A stretch of DNA of 6,959 nt from Verrucomicrobiota bacterium (GTDB lineage Bacteria > Verrucomicrobiota > Verrucomicrobiia > Chthoniobacterales > UBA10450): assembly GCA_003219225.1 (NCBI GenBank), contig QHPZ01000209.1, forward strand, positions 1-6,959. Reading direction: 5' to 3'. The position numbers and the translations under genes are program-made. Below the pieces are notes generated by a model that made no database searches, had not been told where the DNA came from, and was given only the letters and a program-made list of their open reading frames with translations. Positions 6,044 to 6,959 of this stretch are shown piece by piece (the first letter of the stretch is position 1; each line of letters starts with the position of its first letter).

Positions 6044-6492
6044 AGGCTTCCTTTCAGCGCGTCGATGAATTGGCGCGGCGTTTCGGCTTGGAGCAGCGTC
6101 GTCCGCGTCACTTCATCGGCGACGATGCGCGCGAGTGTACCGACGCAAACGAGGTAATCGTTGATCAACTGTTGGGGCACGCCGAGGACGAAGATGAGTT
6201 GGGCGCGGCGACCGTTGGCAAACGGTATCCCCGCGCGGCTCCGGCCAATCACGATCACGATCTGCTCGAGCAAATCGCTCCGCGCGTGCGGGAAAGCGAC
6301 GCCGTACTGGACGGGGGTGGGGATTTTTGCTTCGCGCGCCAGGACTTGCTCGAGAAATTTCTGCGGGTTGTCGATCTTGCCGGTGCCCGCGAGCAGTTGA
6401 ACGATCTCGCGCAGCGCGCTGGGCGGCTTGCGGGCACGAAGCTGGAGCGTGACGTGACGTTCATCGAGAAGATCAGTCAGATCGCCGGCCAT
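6040..6492 (-). CDS. Stand-alone PTS EIIA domain protein (fructose/nitrogen type, PtsN-like)
   Basis: A 150-residue single-domain protein, the usual length of an EIIA type-2 domain. The ATG at 6492 is the only ATG near the upstream in-frame stop (6537-6535); only a CTG lies between. The phosphorylated histidine is His69 in TPVQYGVAFPHARS, matching the family's 'GiaiPHgr' motif. Further family landmarks are GIPFANGRRAQLIFVLGVP (88-106, the 'f.a.dg..v.lvfll.vP' strand) and the C-terminal helix region LARIVADEVTRTTLLQAETPRQFIDAL (120-146). Such proteins take phosphate from HPr or EI-type donors and often act as regulators when no sugar permease domain is attached. None is attached here, and no PTS partner is in the window. 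The stop codon is supplied by a REP-like repeat. The start has no strong ribosome site. A regulatory role is inferred. Confidence 0.93.
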   Translation of the reverse strand: MAGDLTDLLDERHVTLQLRARKPPSALREIVQLLAGTGKIDNPQKFLEQVLAREAKIPTPVQYGVAFPHARSDLLEQIVIVIGRSRAGIPFANGRRAQLIFVLGVPQQLINDYLVCVGTLARIVADEVTRTTLLQAETPRQFIDALKGSL

Positions 6493-6556
6493 AAACGACG
6501 TGCGAGATTTATTGGAATTCTGCCGCCGAAGCAGTTATCCAGTTAATCGAAGAACC
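6493..6556. promoter_or_regulatory. Divergent intergenic region, inferred two-way promoter
   Basis: These 64 bp lie between the starts of EIIA (leftward) and the DUF2270 gene (rightward), so both promoters should be within or near it. TTGGAA (6513-6518) could be a weak -35 box for the rightward gene, with TATCCA (6536-6541) 17 nt later; both matches are poor. No operator-like palindrome is obvious. Confidence 0.3.
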
Positions 6557-6959
6557 GTGGCAACTGAAAACGTCGCGCTGGCCAGCAACGAAGAGACGAC
6601 CGTCTCGTTGCAGCGGAGCATTTACGATCCCGGCTACGTCAACGCCATGTCGCATTTTTATCGGGGCGAGATGGGGCGGATCATGGTTTGGCGGCAGCGG
6701 CTCGACGTGACGACGAACTGGGCCATCACCAGCACCACCGCCATCATCACCATCGCGTTTTCCAGCCGCGAAGTGCCGCACATTATTTTCTTTTTCAATC
6801 TGGCAATCGTCTGGAGCCTGCTCTGGATCGAGGCCCGCCGCTACCGTTTTTACGACGCGTTCCGCGCCCGTATCCGCATGCTGGAAGCGCATTTTCTCGT
6901 CCCGATGGTGATGGAAAATCGGGACCTGCTCCAGGGCGAATGGAAAAAACTGGTCTGCG
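6557..6959 (+). CDS. DUF2270 family integral membrane protein, 3' end outside window
   Basis: 134 codons are visible before the right edge. I chose GTG 6557 (VATENVALASNEETTVSLQ) because the conserved region begins near residue 29. The later ATG at 6647 would start inside that block. A weak GAAG at 6549-6552 lies just ahead. The conserved stretch NAMSHFYRGEMGRIMVWRQ followed by RLDVTTNWAITSTTAI, and later IEARRYRFYDAFRARIRMLE with HFLVPM, is what I recognise as DUF2270. Two hydrophobic segments are seen: about 54-70 and 76-92. The Arg- and Glu-rich block between and after the helices suggests a conserved cytoplasmic surface. No function is established for the family. The frame is intact to the edge, and members usually run to well over 200 residues, so roughly half is missing. 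Confidence 0.85.
   Translation, partial: MATENVALASNEETTVSLQRSIYDPGYVNAMSHFYRGEMGRIMVWRQRLDVTTNWAITSTTAIITIAFSSREVPHIIFFFNLAIVWSLLWIEARRYRFYDAFRARIRMLEAHFLVPMVMENRDLLQGEWKKLVC

Larger units (their letters stand above)
5963..6045. repeat. REPIN-like element: two inverted GTAG-headed palindromes
   Basis: The ends are a perfect 10-bp inverted repeat, CTGTAGCCGC (5963-5972) and GCGGCTACAG (6036-6045). Each end begins a separate hairpin with an 8-bp perfect stem and a TGT loop (read outward-in from its GTAG), and about 31 bp of spacer lies between them. A GTAG tetranucleotide followed by a short palindrome is the hallmark of REP sequences mobilised by RAYT (TnpA-REP) transposases; two in inverted orientation form a REPIN or BIME. 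No RAYT gene is in the window, so any activity would be in trans. The right end overlaps the EIIA stop codon. The hairpins could also act as 3' structures limiting transcription or decay between the convergent ccsA and EIIA genes. Confidence 0.85.

Noticed and set aside
5963..6045. CRISPR array or insertion-sequence ends
   Set aside because: Only two units in inverted orientation with about 31 bp between them, no direct repeats or spacers, and no transposase frame between the ends.
5959..6546. 195-codon plus-strand frame opposite the EIIA gene
   Set aside because: Antisense shadow; it begins inside the repeat element, and the minus-strand product is a clear EIIA with His69 in context.

Overview
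The window is a GC-rich, gene-dense bacterial stretch with seven genes, two of them cut by the window edges, and one clear repeat element. Several features together suggest a free-living Verrucomicrobiota-like soil or aquatic bacterium: a cytochrome c assembly protein CcsA with a long extracytoplasmic N-terminal domain, a TlpA-type thioredoxin joined to an ABC-2 exporter, a stand-alone PTS EIIA, a DUF2270 membrane protein, and a GTAG-type palindromic repeat. This placement is inferred from family distribution as I remember it; no sequence here proves it.

Left part (2-2224, + strand): a tightly packed cassette. The 3' part of an envelope thioredoxin-like gene (WCGPC motif) overlaps an ABC ATPase gene by 4 nt (ATGA). 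The ATPase gene overlaps an ABC-2 type permease gene by 8 nt, and a strong GGAGG ribosome site sits inside the ATPase gene. The trio is almost certainly one transcript with coupled translation.

Middle part (2311-4033, - strand): two genes face the cassette. The first transcribed is a one-pass membrane protein whose C-terminal domain looks like GspB/PilP-type secretion or pilus assembly proteins. The second is an exported alpha/beta hydrolase of the MetX-like (homoserine acetyltransferase-like) fold.

Right part (4118-6959): ccsA (+) starts divergently from the GspB-like gene with a TTG codon and carries the WWD haem-handling motif and candidate haem-ligand histidines. About 220 bp without a recognisable gene follow. 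Next is an 83-bp element made of two inverted GTAG-headed palindromes (REP/REPIN-like). It ends inside the stop codon of a PTS EIIA gene (- strand). A DUF2270 gene then starts divergently and leaves the window.

Functionally, the TlpA-like protein and CcsA both fit extracytoplasmic thiol and haem chemistry (system II cytochrome c maturation), although a two-gene block on the other strand separates them. I see no complete novel defence or mobile system. The items most worth following up are the paired palindromes with compensatory base changes, the coupled TlpA/ABC-2 cassette, and the orphan GspB-like protein.
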